A stretch of DNA of 64,000 nucleotides from Roseomonas sp. (GCA_020249775.1 JADCFA010000013.1:47948-111947); one strand, 5' to 3'; shown: positions 28,392-37,841, counted from the stretch's first letter. Made by a program: numbers and translations. The notes: generated from the letters alone by a model not told the origin.

Positions 28392-29359
28392 GCCAGCACC
28401 CGGGCTGCAAGCGCCGCACCGCTTTGCCAGGCCGCTTCTGCGCGCTCGCCGATGCAGCCATCACTGGCATAGCCAATGCGCGTTGTTGCATCCCAAAGAC
28501 ATGGCTCGCCCAAAGGCGCTTCCAGCAGCGAATAGCGCCAGCGATGCGCCATCGCCATGAAGGGCGCGGGCAAGGGCGCGGCGCCGAAACTTACCAGCGC
28601 GGCGAGCAACGGCGCTGCGACATCTTCCGCGGGCAATTCCAGATGCGCACGCGTCCAGGCGGGGCCAGCCTGGATGACCCAATTTTCCTGACGCGCATCG
28701 CGCCCAGGCTTGGCGGAATCCCGCGCCGCCCAGCCAATGGCATGTGCTTCGGGGCGGAGCGTTTCCGGCAAGGCAAGCGGTGCGTTGAAGGACGCCATCA
28801 CTGTCCAGCAGGGCGCGTAGCGAATGGCAGCAAGCGCTTCATGCAGCCTTGGCGCGTTCTGCCCCAGAACATCGCGCGCTTGCGTCGCCGGCATGGTCAG
28901 CAGCACCGCGGCAAAAGGCCCGGTTTCTTCGGGCGTGGTCTCGGGCAAAGGCTTGCCTGGGCGGACCTGCCGCGCATCCCAATGGCGCAGCATCCAGGCG
29001 CCCGGCTGTCCGGTGATTTGCCCGACATGGCGTGAGGCAACACATGGAATGTCACCGAGCAAACTGCGCGGCACCGCTGACATGGAAGGCACGCCAACGC
29101 GCCGCGCTGCATCTGGCCAGGGCGCGGTTCTGGCCTCGGTCAAGGCTGCCGTGAAATCAGCACTCTCGGCACGCAAATATTGCGCACCATGGTCGAATTG
29201 CAGCTTGCGCCCTTCCGCTTCAATTCGCCGTGTCGCGAGGCGCCCGCCCGGGCCGCGGCCCTTGTCGAAGATCGTCACCGCATGGCCGCGCGCAATCAGC
29301 GCACGAGCCGCCGAAATGCCAGCCAGCCCAGCGCCAATGATGGCAATTGGTAGCGCCAT
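28388..29359 (-). CDS. Renalase-like FAD-dependent oxidoreductase
   Basis: 323 residues. The FAD dinucleotide fold is clear: IAIIGAGLAGISAARAL, then VTIFDKGRGPGGRLATRR and FDHGAQYL. These motifs are typical of the bacterial renalase branch, which oxidises off-form dihydropyridine nucleotides. The start at 29359 is chosen because its ATG shares one base with the TGA of the preceding DUF924 gene. Middle gene of the seven-gene operon. Actual substrate is not known. Confidence 0.83.
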   Translation of the reverse strand: MALPIAIIGAGLAGISAARALIARGHAVTIFDKGRGPGGRLATRRIEAEGRKLQFDHGAQYLRAESADFTAALTEARTAPWPDAARRVGVPSMSAVPRSLLGDIPCVASRHVGQITGQPGAWMLRHWDARQVRPGKPLPETTPEETGPFAAVLLTMPATQARDVLGQNAPRLHEALAAIRYAPCWTVMASFNAPLALPETLRPEAHAIGWAARDSAKPGRDARQENWVIQAGPAWTRAHLELPAEDVAAPLLAALVSFGAAPLPAPFMAMAHRWRYSLLEAPLGEPCLWDATTRIGYASDGCIGERAEAAWQSGAALAARVLA

Positions 29360-29931
29360 CAGAAGCCTCCCCCGGCAGCAAGCCAAGCCTCTTCCGTGGG
29401 CGTTGACACCCGCCCGAGTGCGGCATTGCGATGCGGGAAGCGCCCAAATTCCTGGATCACCACGCGATGCCGCCAGGCATAGTCAATGGCACCTTTTTCC
29501 CGCGCATGATGCGGAATATCGCGCAAGCCTTCAAACAAGGCGACAGATAGATCCTGATCCGCCATCGCCTCACTATGTTCAAAGGGCAGATAGAGGAAGG
29601 GCTTTTCGAAAGGGCCAAGTCGCAGATCAAAGCGCTTTTCCAGCGCCACCAGGCGTGCGATGGCGCGGGCATGCGTGTCACTCGCGAAAGCCTCCGCGCT
29701 GCCGCGGAACAGATTGCGCGGGAATTGATCAAGCAGGATCAGCAGCGCCAGCGCACCTGTTGGCGTTTCAGCCCAGGAATCGAAAGCGCCTTCGCGTGCC
29801 GGGCGGATCAGTGCGCCAAAACGCGCGCGGATTTCCGCATCGAAAGCATCGTTCTTCTGAAACCAGATCGGACGATAGGTGTCGCGCCCTTCGGCATACC
29901 AAAAGGCGAGGATGGCTTCGGCGTCGTTCAT
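29359..29931 (-). CDS. DUF924 family protein
   Basis: 190 residues, all-helical in appearance. ILAFWYAEGRDTYRPIWFQK at the start, then LALLILLDQFPRNLFRGSAEAF, FLYLPFEHSE and VVIQEFGRFPHRNAALGR are the family's signature blocks. The fold resembles a TPR-like helical protein; no enzymatic role is established. It overlaps the upstream dehydrogenase by four bases and the renalase-like gene by one. Confidence 0.9.
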   Translation of the reverse strand: MNDAEAILAFWYAEGRDTYRPIWFQKNDAFDAEIRARFGALIRPAREGAFDSWAETPTGALALLILLDQFPRNLFRGSAEAFASDTHARAIARLVALEKRFDLRLGPFEKPFLYLPFEHSEAMADQDLSVALFEGLRDIPHHAREKGAIDYAWRHRVVIQEFGRFPHRNAALGRVSTPTEEAWLAAGGGF

Positions 29932-32843
29932 GCTAGGGCGCGGTCCAAAAGCCGCACGGAATGGAGGGCTTCTCGGCCACCCAGATCACCAATCTGATGC
30001 CGGCAGGATGTACCGTCAGCGATGATGAAATCATTGGCGGCAGCAGCACGCACCGCCGGCAGCAACGACAATTCCGCCATGGCCTTGGATGCTGCCAGGC
30101 TTTCGGCCTGATAGCCAAAGGCCCCCGCCATGCCGCAGCAGGAAGAGGTGATGGGCTTCACCGCCACCCCTGGGATGCGCTTCAACAGCGCGACCGCCGC
30201 CGGGAAGGCGCCGAATGCCTTTTGGTGGCAATGGCCATGGATATGCACGGTGGCTTCCACTGGCTTGAAGGCGAGCGCTGGCTTGTCGCGTTCCAGCAAT
30301 TCGCTCAGCAGCAGGGCACGCTGGGAAAGGGCGCGGCTTTCCTCACCGGGCAGCAGCACCAGGAATTCATCGCGCAAGGTTGTGAGTGATGAAGGTTCAA
30401 TGCCCACCACCGGCGATGAGAAGGGCGCCAAGGCCGCGATCACGCGGCGCGCTTCAACCCGCGCTTCCTCCACCATCCCGGCGGCGAGCAGCGTGCGGCC
30501 TTCATCCAAGGGGCGCATGCCACGTGGCGGCCGCGCCACGGCGGGATCATAGCCGGCTACGCGCAGCACGCGGATGGCGGCGCGGAGATTCTCTGCCTCG
30601 AAATAACGATTGAAGGCATCGGGCAGCAGGATCACCTCATCGGCCCTGCCATCCGGCGCACGCAATTCCCAATCATGAAAAACATCACCGCGAAAACGCG
30701 GCAGGGGCCTGTCGGCCGCCAGGCCCAGCATGCTTTGCGTCAGTGCCGGCAGGCCCGGGATCATATCGCGCAAATTGAACAGAATGGGCGCCATGGAAGC
30801 AAAGCGCGCAATGCGCGGCAGGCGCGCGATCAGGCGTTCACGCAAGGGCACGCCATGGCGCTTGGCGCGCGCGGCCAAGGCCTCGATCTTCATGCGCGCC
30901 ATATCCACGCCGGTTGGGCATTCGCGCTTGCAACCCTTGCAGGAAACGCACAGCGCCATGGCAGCGGCGACTTCATCACCCGCCAGCGCATCTGGCCCCA
31001 ACTGGCCCGTCAGCGCCAAACGCAGCGTATTCGCGCGCCCGCGCGTCAGATGCTGTTCATCGCGCGTCGCGCGATAGGATGGGCACATGACATTGGCATC
31101 GAACTTCCGGCAGGTGCCGTTATTGTTGCACATCTCAACCGCGCTCAGCAGGCCGCCAAGCGGGCCGGGATAATCGGACCAATCCAGCACCGGCGTGATG
31201 GCCGCATCTGTCGCATAGTCGGGCCCGTAGCGGAACAGGCTGCGGTCATCCATGCGTGGCGGGCGCGTTACACGGTTGGGGTTCAGCAAACCACGTGGAT
31301 CAAACGCGTCCTTCACTTCCTCAAAGGCAGTAACAATCCGATCCCCAAACATCGGGCGATGGAATTCAGACCGTACAATGCCATCACCATGTTCGCCCGA
31401 ATGGCTGCCCTTGTATGCGCGTACCAGGGCGAAGCATTCCTCGGCAATGGCGCGCATTTTCGCCACTTCCGCGCCATCCTTCATGTTCAAGACGGGGCGC
31501 ACATGCAGGCAGCCAACAGAAGCATGCGCATACCAGGTGCCCTTGGTGCCGTGCTTGGCGAAAACCTCATTCAGCTTTTCGGTGTAATCAGCCAGATCAT
31601 CCAAACCGACAGCACAATCTTCAATGAAGGAAACCGGCTTCCCGTCTCCCTTCATGGACATCATGATATTCAGGCCGGCTTCACGCACCTCAGCAATCGC
31701 GGCCTGAAAGCCGGCATCGGTCGCGCGCACCACCTGGCCGGGATGGCCAAGATCCGCCATCATTTCATCCAGCCGCGCCAAATCGCGCAGCAGCGGGCCA
31801 TCTTCCTGGCCGTGGAATTCAACAATCAGCAGGCTATCCGGTTCGCCGATCAGCATCTTGTCAATCGTCGCGCGATAGATCGGGATGGAACGCCCCAGAT
31901 CAATCATGGTGCGATCCACCAGCTCCACCGCTTCCGGCATCAAGGTGACAAGATGCTTCGACGCTTCCATCGCCTTTCGGAAGCTCGGGAATTGGCAAAT
32001 GCCCAAAACCTTGCGCGGCTTGATCGGCCAAAGCTTGAGATCGAGCGCAGCAGAAAAGGCCAAGGTCCCTTCCGATCCCACCAGCAGCCGCGCCAGATTG
32101 CCGCGCCCTGCGGCGCGCGCCGCCGGCGTCAGCGCTTCGATATTATAGCCGCCCACACGGCGGAGCTGTTCGGGGAAGCGGGCGGCAATCTCCTCAGCCT
32201 CCCGCGCGCCAAGTGCCCGCAGGCGCTGGATCAGATCAGCGATGCCGCCCGGCACCTCGGCGCCCAAATTGTCGGGCAGGTCGCCAAAGCGAAAGCGCGT
32301 GCCATCGGCCAGCAGTGCATCAATCGCCAGCACATTATCGGCCATCAGCCCGTAGCGGATGGATTTCGATCCACAGGAATTATTACCCGCCATCCCGCCA
32401 ATGGTGCAGCGCTGCCAGGTGGAAGGGTCAACCGGATAAAACAGCCCCTGGGCCTTCAGCGCATCGTTCAGCGCACCGAGGGTAATGCCGGGTTCCACCC
32501 GCGCCACGCCCGCCTTCGCATCCACTTCCAGCACGCGCCTCAAGTATTTCGTGCAATCCAGCACCAGGGCGCGATTGACGGTCTGCCCGCATTGGCTGGT
32601 GCCGCCGCCCCGCGGCAAAATAGGCACACCTTCTTCTCGGCAAATCGCCAAGGCCGCTTCTACATCGGCGAGTGAGCGGGGCACCACCACCCCAACCGGT
32701 TCCTGCTGATAGATTGAGGCATCCGTGGCATAGCGGCCGCGATCCGCTGGGCGGAATAACACCTCGGCCTCAGTCTCACGCCGCAGGCGGGCGGCCAGGC
32801 GAGGGTCTCCGAGGGCAATGCGACCAGGGGGCAGGGCATTCAT
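29928..32843 (-). CDS. FAD-binding and 4Fe-4S-binding oxidoreductase (GlcD-GlpC fusion, YdiJ/D-lactate dehydrogenase type)
   Basis: 971 residues. An N-terminal FAD_binding_4 domain carries PILPRGGGTSQCGQ, and GGMAGNNSCGSKSIRYG contacts the flavin. The FAD-oxidase C-terminal domain follows to about 520. Iron-sulfur cysteines come next, in CNNNGTCRKF and CVSCKGCKRECPTG (near 650). The tail has heterodisulfide-reductase-like HCHQKAFG and SSCCGMAGAFG. Relatives oxidise D-2-hydroxyacids such as D-lactate or 2-hydroxyglutarate and feed the electron transport chain. It is first in the seven-gene operon and divergent from serine-glyoxylate aminotransferase. Confidence 0.9.
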   Translation of the reverse strand: MNALPPGRIALGDPRLAARLRRETEAEVLFRPADRGRYATDASIYQQEPVGVVVPRSLADVEAALAICREEGVPILPRGGGTSQCGQTVNRALVLDCTKYLRRVLEVDAKAGVARVEPGITLGALNDALKAQGLFYPVDPSTWQRCTIGGMAGNNSCGSKSIRYGLMADNVLAIDALLADGTRFRFGDLPDNLGAEVPGGIADLIQRLRALGAREAEEIAARFPEQLRRVGGYNIEALTPAARAAGRGNLARLLVGSEGTLAFSAALDLKLWPIKPRKVLGICQFPSFRKAMEASKHLVTLMPEAVELVDRTMIDLGRSIPIYRATIDKMLIGEPDSLLIVEFHGQEDGPLLRDLARLDEMMADLGHPGQVVRATDAGFQAAIAEVREAGLNIMMSMKGDGKPVSFIEDCAVGLDDLADYTEKLNEVFAKHGTKGTWYAHASVGCLHVRPVLNMKDGAEVAKMRAIAEECFALVRAYKGSHSGEHGDGIVRSEFHRPMFGDRIVTAFEEVKDAFDPRGLLNPNRVTRPPRMDDRSLFRYGPDYATDAAITPVLDWSDYPGPLGGLLSAVEMCNNNGTCRKFDANVMCPSYRATRDEQHLTRGRANTLRLALTGQLGPDALAGDEVAAAMALCVSCKGCKRECPTGVDMARMKIEALAARAKRHGVPLRERLIARLPRIARFASMAPILFNLRDMIPGLPALTQSMLGLAADRPLPRFRGDVFHDWELRAPDGRADEVILLPDAFNRYFEAENLRAAIRVLRVAGYDPAVARPPRGMRPLDEGRTLLAAGMVEEARVEARRVIAALAPFSSPVVGIEPSSLTTLRDEFLVLLPGEESRALSQRALLLSELLERDKPALAFKPVEATVHIHGHCHQKAFGAFPAAVALLKRIPGVAVKPITSSCCGMAGAFGYQAESLAASKAMAELSLLPAVRAAAANDFIIADGTSCRHQIGDLGGREALHSVRLLDRALA

Positions 32844-32934
32844 TCGTCAGGGTCCAAAAACATCTTCTGCAGGGGTGGTCTTGGCACGGATGGGGGGTTT
32901 CGCCCATGTAGGGGCAGCAAACAAGGATTCCATC

Positions 32935-34119
32935 ATGGCTTATTTTCAATCCAAGCCCGTTGCCGGGCGCCATTTCCTGCAAATCCCAGGGCCGAGCAAT
33001 GTGCCGGACCGGGTGCTGCGCGCGATAGACAACCCCACCATGGACCATCGCGGCCCGGATTTTGGCGTCTTTGGCAAGGGGGTCCTTGAGAAAATCCGCC
33101 ATGTCTTCAAAACCCAGGGCCCGGTTGTGATCTACCCCGCCAGCGGCACCGGGGCCTGGGAAGCGGCGCTGACCAATACGCTTTCGCCGGGTGACCGGGT
33201 CTTGATGTGCGAAACCGGCTGGTTCGCGCATCTTTGGCATGAAATCGCCTCTCGCCTTGGGCTTGTCACGGATTACGTGACCACCGATTGGCGCCGCGGC
33301 GCGGATGTGGAGGCGATTGAAGCGCGGCTTCGCGAAGACAAGGCGCATACCATCAAGGCTGTCGCGGTAGTGCATAACGAAACCAGCACGGGCGCCACTT
33401 CACGCATCGCCGAAGTGCGCCGCGCCATGGATGCCGCCGGCCACCCGGCGCTTTTGCTGGTTGATACCATCTCCTCACTCGGATCCATGGATTTCCGCCA
33501 TGATGAGTGGGGCGTGGATGTCACCATTTCCGGCTCTCAAAAAGGCATGATGCTGCCGCCGGGGCTTTCCTTCAACGCGATCAGCGCCAAGGCGCTGAAA
33601 GCGAGTGATACCGCCAAACTGCCGCGTAGCTTCTGGGATTGGAAGCCAATGCTTGCTTCCAATGCGACGGGCTATTTTCCCTATACGCCCGCGACCAATC
33701 TTTTGTATGGGCTGGATACGGCGGTGGATATGCTGCTCGAAGAAGGCTTGGAGAATGTCTTCGCCCGGCATGATCGCCACGCGGAAGCCGCCCGCCGCGC
33801 CGTGCGCCATTGGGGTTTTGAGATTCAATGCGCCGACCCGCGCCATTACTCATCAGTGCTGACAGCGGTGCGCCTGCCCGAAGGCCATAGCGCCAATGCA
33901 CTGCGCGCCACCATTCTGGAACGCTTCAACATGAGCCTGGGTAACGGCTTGGGCCAATTGAATGACCGCGTTTTCCGCATTGGCCATTTGGGTGATTTCG
34001 GTGATCTGCAACTGGTGGGCACCTTGGGCGGGGTTGAAATGGGGCTGCGCGCCGCGGGCGTGCCGCATCAATCTGGCGGTGTGCAGGTGGCGATGGATTA
34101 TTTGAGCGGGAATGCGTGA
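32935..34119 (+). CDS. sgaA: Serine-glyoxylate/alanine-glyoxylate aminotransferase
   Basis: 394 residues, class V PLP aminotransferase. IPGPSNVPDRVLRA at the N-terminus, PASGTGAWEAALTNTLSPGD, and the PLP lysine Lys203 in SGSQKGMMLPPG fit the serine-glyoxylate branch used in the serine cycle and photorespiration-like metabolism. ATG at 32935 gives the conserved N-terminus; longer reading is upstream noise. It is divergent from a 2-hydroxyacid dehydrogenase, so both may belong to glycolate/glyoxylate metabolism, by inference. Confidence 0.93.
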   Translation: MAYFQSKPVAGRHFLQIPGPSNVPDRVLRAIDNPTMDHRGPDFGVFGKGVLEKIRHVFKTQGPVVIYPASGTGAWEAALTNTLSPGDRVLMCETGWFAHLWHEIASRLGLVTDYVTTDWRRGADVEAIEARLREDKAHTIKAVAVVHNETSTGATSRIAEVRRAMDAAGHPALLLVDTISSLGSMDFRHDEWGVDVTISGSQKGMMLPPGLSFNAISAKALKASDTAKLPRSFWDWKPMLASNATGYFPYTPATNLLYGLDTAVDMLLEEGLENVFARHDRHAEAARRAVRHWGFEIQCADPRHYSSVLTAVRLPEGHSANALRATILERFNMSLGNGLGQLNDRVFRIGHLGDFGDLQLVGTLGGVEMGLRAAGVPHQSGGVQVAMDYLSGNA

Positions 34120-34202
34120 CAATGCTCTGGTTGAAAGACAAAGCGGCAGGATCCATGCGTGACCTTGCCAATCACGGCCAAAGAAAGTCGAAAGTAAGGT
34201 CC

Positions 34203-34247
34203 AAAGCTCTCCCTTTCTCGGCTACGAGGAAGACCTGGGGGAGCTTT
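34203..34247. terminator. Hairpin between convergent genes
   Basis: AAAGCTC-T-CCC pairs with GGG-G-GAGCTTT across a 23-base loop, followed on the plus strand by CAAAAAT. It lies between the stops of sgaA and the CBS-domain gene. The T-run is poor, so termination strength is uncertain. Confidence 0.4.
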
Positions 34248-34293
34248 CAAAAATCTGCGTAGGCAAAGGCAGGCGCGCCGAGGGGAAAATCCC

Positions 34294-35604
34294 TCACCCC
34301 CCGCCATCGCCACCGGCTTCCTCCCGGCTCGCCAGCACCTTATCCACGCGCCTGCCGTCCATGTCCACAATTTCAAAGCGCCAGCCGGCCCAAACGATAC
34401 GGTCCCCTTCACGCGGGACGCGGCGCAGCAGGGCCAGCATCAGCCCGGCAACGGTGTGATAGGTCCCAGCCCCTGGCATTTCAGGCAAATCAAGCCGGGC
34501 ACGCAATTCATCGGATGGCATGCTGCCATCCAGAAGCAGTGACCCATCAAAGCGCAGCACAGCCGCTTCGGATGGCATGGGCTCGCTCGGCCCCAATTCG
34601 CCGATGATCGCTTCAAGCAAATCAGACGCGGTCACCATGCCTTCGAAGGACCCGTATTCATCCAACACCAGTGCCATGCCAAGCGGGTCGCCGCGCAGGC
34701 GTTCCAGCGCATCAAGCGCGGTCAGCGTATCGGGCAGGACCATGGGTTGACGCAACGCGGCATCAAGCGACATCGGCCCACCGGCCAGAAGTTGATCAAG
34801 CAGATCCTTGGCCGCCACCACGCCAACCACATTATCCACGCGCCCATCCGCTACAATGAAGCGCGTGACATGGGCGGCGCGTAGCCGTTCGGGCAGATTC
34901 TCCGGCGCCTCATTACGGTCAAGCCAGGCGATGTCATTGCGGGGCGTCATAAGCGCGCGCACAGGCTTGTCGCCGAGGCGCAGCACACGTTCAATCATGT
35001 GGCGTTCTTCGGTTTCCAGCGCGCCCGCCTGGGCACCTTCCGCCACCACGGCCTTCACTTCTTCTTCCGTCACTGCTTGGTCGGAAGCGCTGACGGGGCC
35101 GAAAAACCGCAGCACCAGGGCGGAAGATGCACCCAAAAGCCAGACCATGGGGGCGGTGAAGCGCGCCAATAGCGCGAGCGGGCGCGCAACCAGAATGGCG
35201 ATCTTCTCGGGCTCCCGCAGCGCCAATTGCTTGGGCACCAATTCGCCGAGGATCAGGCTGAGGTAGGTAATCGCAAGCACCACCAGCGCGAAAGCGACTT
35301 CCTGCGCGAAGGGCACCGGAAAGGGCAGCAACCCAAGCGCATCGGCAATGGTGCCGGCGAGCCGCGCGCCACCGAAAGCACCCGCGATGATGCCCACCAT
35401 GGTAATGCCCACCTGCACGGTTGGCAGGAAGCGCTGCGGGTCCTCGGCCAGCGCCAGCGCCGTATCCGCGCCCCGCACGCCACGCTTTTGCATGGCCATC
35501 AGCCGGGACCGGCGAGAGGACACGATGGCGAGTTCCGACATGGCGAAGGCGCCATTCAGCAAAACGAGCAGCAGGATGATCAGAATTTCCAGGGCCGTGC
35601 CCAT
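34294..35604 (-). CDS. Hemolysin-family membrane protein (CNNM/DUF21, CBS pair, CorC domain)
   Basis: 436 residues. The CNNM transmembrane domain (1-190) has LNGAFAMSELAIVSSRRSRL and LGELVPKQLAL. Two CBS domains follow (about 205-330; VRALMTPRNDIAWLD, VVGVVAAKDLLDQLL, LVLDEYGSFEGMVTASDLLE) and then a CorC_HlyC domain (about 345-430). Family members are inner-membrane proteins linked to magnesium/cobalt efflux and are not true hemolysins. Operon partners are not evident. Confidence 0.9.
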   Translation of the reverse strand: MGTALEILIILLLVLLNGAFAMSELAIVSSRRSRLMAMQKRGVRGADTALALAEDPQRFLPTVQVGITMVGIIAGAFGGARLAGTIADALGLLPFPVPFAQEVAFALVVLAITYLSLILGELVPKQLALREPEKIAILVARPLALLARFTAPMVWLLGASSALVLRFFGPVSASDQAVTEEEVKAVVAEGAQAGALETEERHMIERVLRLGDKPVRALMTPRNDIAWLDRNEAPENLPERLRAAHVTRFIVADGRVDNVVGVVAAKDLLDQLLAGGPMSLDAALRQPMVLPDTLTALDALERLRGDPLGMALVLDEYGSFEGMVTASDLLEAIIGELGPSEPMPSEAAVLRFDGSLLLDGSMPSDELRARLDLPEMPGAGTYHTVAGLMLALLRRVPREGDRIVWAGWRFEIVDMDGRRVDKVLASREEAGGDGGG

Positions 35605-35714
35605 TTTACATTCCCAAAGGCGGCAAATGCCGCGCGCCTTCTAAAACAGTTTTGCCCCGCATGAAACAATCCCGCCGCATGGGCTGGGGCGGCGCTTTCT
35701 GGCATAAATCGCCC

Positions 35715-36461
35715 ATGAACCAGATTTTGCCCCGGCTTCTGCCGCTTGAAGGTGCCTCCAACCTCCGTGATTTGGGGGGCTGGCGCGGCCATCAGGGCCG
35801 GGCCTTGCGCCATGGCGTGCTGTTCCGGTCCGATGCGCTGCACCGGCTGACCGATCAGGATTTGGTTGCGCTGGAAGCGACGGGCCTCAGCACCGTGTGC
35901 GATTTGCGCGGTACGCGCGAAGCCGCCGCCGCCCCTTCCCGCCTGCCACCTGGCGCTCGGGCCGTGCCGCTGCCGATTGAACCGCGCATCGGTGCCTCGC
36001 TCCGCGATCTTTTGGCCAATGGCGCGGCAACGCGGGCGGAGACGACGCGGCTGCTCGGCGTTGCCTATCTGAATTACGCGACCGAGCAATTGCCGGTCTA
36101 TCGCCAGCTTTGTGACCTGATCCTGGAAGATGAACGCCGGCCGCTGCTGTTTCACTGCTCGGCGGGGAAGGACCGGACGGGGCTTGGTGCCGCGCTGATC
36201 CTGACTGCGCTTGGTGTTTCGTGGGAGCAGATCCTGGCCGATTACGTGGCGACCGACCGCTTCTGGCGGCGCGATCACCCCTTGCCGGATGAGGCACCCC
36301 AGGAAGCCAAGGATGCGATATTGGACACGCACCCGGCGCTGCTCACCGCTGCCTTGGAAGCGGCGGTGGAACCCTTCGGGTCTGAGGGCGGCTTAATTGA
36401 AGATGGGCTTGGGCTGACGCCGGCGCGGCTGGCGGCGTTTAGGGGCGTTTTGTTGGATTAG
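35715..36461 (+). CDS. Protein tyrosine phosphatase, PtpA/Tps-like (Y_phosphatase3)
   Basis: 248 residues. The signature loop HCSAGKDRTG has nucleophile Cys148 and Arg154. SNLRDLGGWRG and VLFRSDALHRLT near the start are typical of the Y_phosphatase3 family, which dephosphorylates phosphotyrosine and sometimes phosphoinositides. ATG 35715 is chosen as the start of conserved sequence (MNQILPRLLPLEGASNLRD). A stand-alone gene. Confidence 0.9.
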   Translation: MNQILPRLLPLEGASNLRDLGGWRGHQGRALRHGVLFRSDALHRLTDQDLVALEATGLSTVCDLRGTREAAAAPSRLPPGARAVPLPIEPRIGASLRDLLANGAATRAETTRLLGVAYLNYATEQLPVYRQLCDLILEDERRPLLFHCSAGKDRTGLGAALILTALGVSWEQILADYVATDRFWRRDHPLPDEAPQEAKDAILDTHPALLTAALEAAVEPFGSEGGLIEDGLGLTPARLAAFRGVLLD

Positions 36462-36502
36462 GCGCGCGCTTATGTGCTGGACAAATGACGCACCATCTGG
36501 CT

Positions 36503-36514
36503 AGATAGCTATCT
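36503..36514. promoter_or_regulatory. Candidate operator of the toxin-antitoxin operon
   Basis: AGATAGCTATCT is a perfect 12-bp palindrome 19 bases before the antitoxin start. ATCTGG occurs twice, at 36495-36500 and 36512-36517. Type II antitoxins commonly repress from such palindromes. Confidence 0.5.
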
Positions 36515-36533
36515 GGACATATGGATCGACAAT

Positions 36534-36773
36534 ATGAGTATTCCCCTTTTCGATGCCAAAAACCGGTTCAGCGCCCTGGTTGATCAAGTGGTCCGCGGCC
36601 AGGAAGTGACCATCACCCGCCGGGGGGTCCCGGTGGCGAAACTGGTCCCGGTGCTGCCGAGCTTCGATCAGGAAAAGGCGCGCCAAACCGCCGAGGCGCT
36701 GCGCGCCGCGAGCCGCGGGGCGAAGCTTGCCGGCCTCTCCATCAAGGAATTGGTCGAAGAAGGCCGCAAGTGA
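36534..36773 (+). CDS. Type II antitoxin, Phd/YefM-like
   Basis: 79 residues. The N-terminal DNA-binding part has FDAKNRFSALVDQVVRGQEVTITRRGVPVAKLVP cut as a Phd/YefM pattern (AKNRFSALVDQV, ITRRGVPVAKLVP). The C-terminal third would wrap the toxin. Its stop overlaps the toxin's GTG start by four bases. A palindrome upstream suggests autorepression. Confidence 0.88.
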   Translation: MSIPLFDAKNRFSALVDQVVRGQEVTITRRGVPVAKLVPVLPSFDQEKARQTAEALRAASRGAKLAGLSIKELVEEGRK

Positions 36774-37183
36774 GCTTCGTACTCGATAATTCCGTCGCAC
36801 TTGCCTGGTGCTTTGAGGATGAACAGACACCCCCCATCATGGCGCTGCTGGACCGCCTGGTGGAAACGGGCGCGATAGCGCCGCTGCTTTGGCCGCTGGA
36901 AGCACTGAATGGCTTGCTGGTGGCGGAACGGCGGCGCCGGCTTGATGCGCAAAAACGCGCGGAGCTTGCGGGCTTGCTGCGCGCCCTGCCGATTACGCTT
37001 GATGATGAAACCGCCGATAAATCCTGGGAAGATACGCTGCGCCTTGCCGAACGCTTCACGCTTTCAGTCTATGACGCAACCTATCTGGAATTGGCGCAAC
37101 GCCGGCGCCTGCCATTGGCTTCCATGGACCGCGCCTTGCGCAACGCAACCGCTGCGCTTGGCGTTGAAGTGCTGCTGGATTAG
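36770..37183 (+). CDS. PIN-domain toxin, VapC-like
   Basis: 137 residues. The PIN acidic set is visible: Asp6 (VLDNS), Glu44 (PLEALN), Asp102 (VYDATYLELA) and Asp120 (SMDRAL), which bind Mg2+ for RNA cleavage. The start is GTG, coupled to the antitoxin stop. All key residues are present, so it should be active. Its stop overlaps the end of the broken amidase gene on the other strand. Confidence 0.88.
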   Translation: MSFVLDNSVALAWCFEDEQTPPIMALLDRLVETGAIAPLLWPLEALNGLLVAERRRRLDAQKRAELAGLLRALPITLDDETADKSWEDTLRLAERFTLSVYDATYLELAQRRRLPLASMDRALRNATAALGVEVLLD

Positions 37184-37506
37184 GCGACGCCCGCCACCCA
37201 AGCGGCCATCGCAGTCGCCCGCGCATCCTCATGCCATTGACCGATGATCTGCACGCCAAGCGGCATGCCCTCCACCGCCAGTAGCGGCACATTCACCGCG
37301 GGACAGCCAAGCGCGGATGTCCCTGCATTGAAGCTGATATCCCCGGTTGGGCGCGGGGCGATCGGCTGGCCTGGTTGATCGCCGAGCCACACCGGCGCGG
37401 GGCCGGGCGATGACAGCGCAATCAAGCCATCCGCCAAGGGTGCGAGTGAGGCCAGCCGCCGGCGCAGCTCGTCCCTTTGCAATAGCCGGGCGCGATAGGT
37501 TTCCAG
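37180..37506 (-). pseudogene. Amidase, C-terminal fragment, cut off by an insertion
   Basis: About 108 codons from LETYRARLLQRDELRRRL to the stop. It contains ALSSPGPAPVW, FNAGTSALGCPAVNVPLL and GMPLGVQIIGQWHEDA, the C-terminal blocks of the amidase-signature family. It aligns as the missing end of the amidase at 39213-40256, same strand and order. The frame breaks at about 37507, where unrelated DNA begins. Confidence 0.85.
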
Positions 37507-37793
37507 TCGTCGGCAACCGCCACTCGGAAGCCTTCGCCACCTGGGCCGCGACCTACCGGCCCGTGCAAGCCAACCCGCGCCCCGACGCGCCCTTCGGCGG
37601 GCTTCTGTTCGACACTTCCGATGAGGCGACCGCCCATGTCTGGGCGCAGCCTGAAGGCCTCGTCTGGACTCTGATCAGCGAGGACGATGTCCTCGCCCTC
37701 GTGCCCGGCTTCCGCCACTGCGACCGGCTCGGGCATTTCGTCTGCGCCGTCGAGCGGGAGGCCAGCGCACCGACCGAGATTGTCATCGGCTGA
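37507..37793 (+). pseudogene. 3' end of an unknown gene, 5' part missing
   Basis: About 95 codons open from the insertion border to TGA: HSEAFATWAATYRP, FGGLLFDTSDEATAHVW, EDDVLALVPGFRHCDRLGHF, ending EIVIG. The style is that of small accessory proteins of integrative or conjugative elements, but I do not recognise a family. It begins at the junction without its own start, so it was cut when the insert formed. A terminator follows 20 bases later. Confidence 0.55.
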
Positions 37794-37812
37794 GGCGCGC
37801 GGTCCTCGGAAA

Positions 37813-37841
37813 GGCTCCGCCGGCGACGGCGGGGCCTTTTT
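37813..37841 (+). terminator. Rho-independent terminator in the insert
   Basis: GGCTCCGCCG/CGGCGGGGCC, a 10-bp stem with one T-G pair and a four-base loop, then TTTTT. It ends transcription of the truncated gene. Confidence 0.88.

Noticed and set aside
30675..32675. 666-codon open frame on plus, antisense to the FAD/Fe-S dehydrogenase
   Set aside because: Same cause; no family motifs and strong coding signal on the minus strand.
32844..32934. Riboswitch ahead of the aminotransferase gene
   Set aside because: G-rich short stems exist but match no riboswitch consensus I can name.
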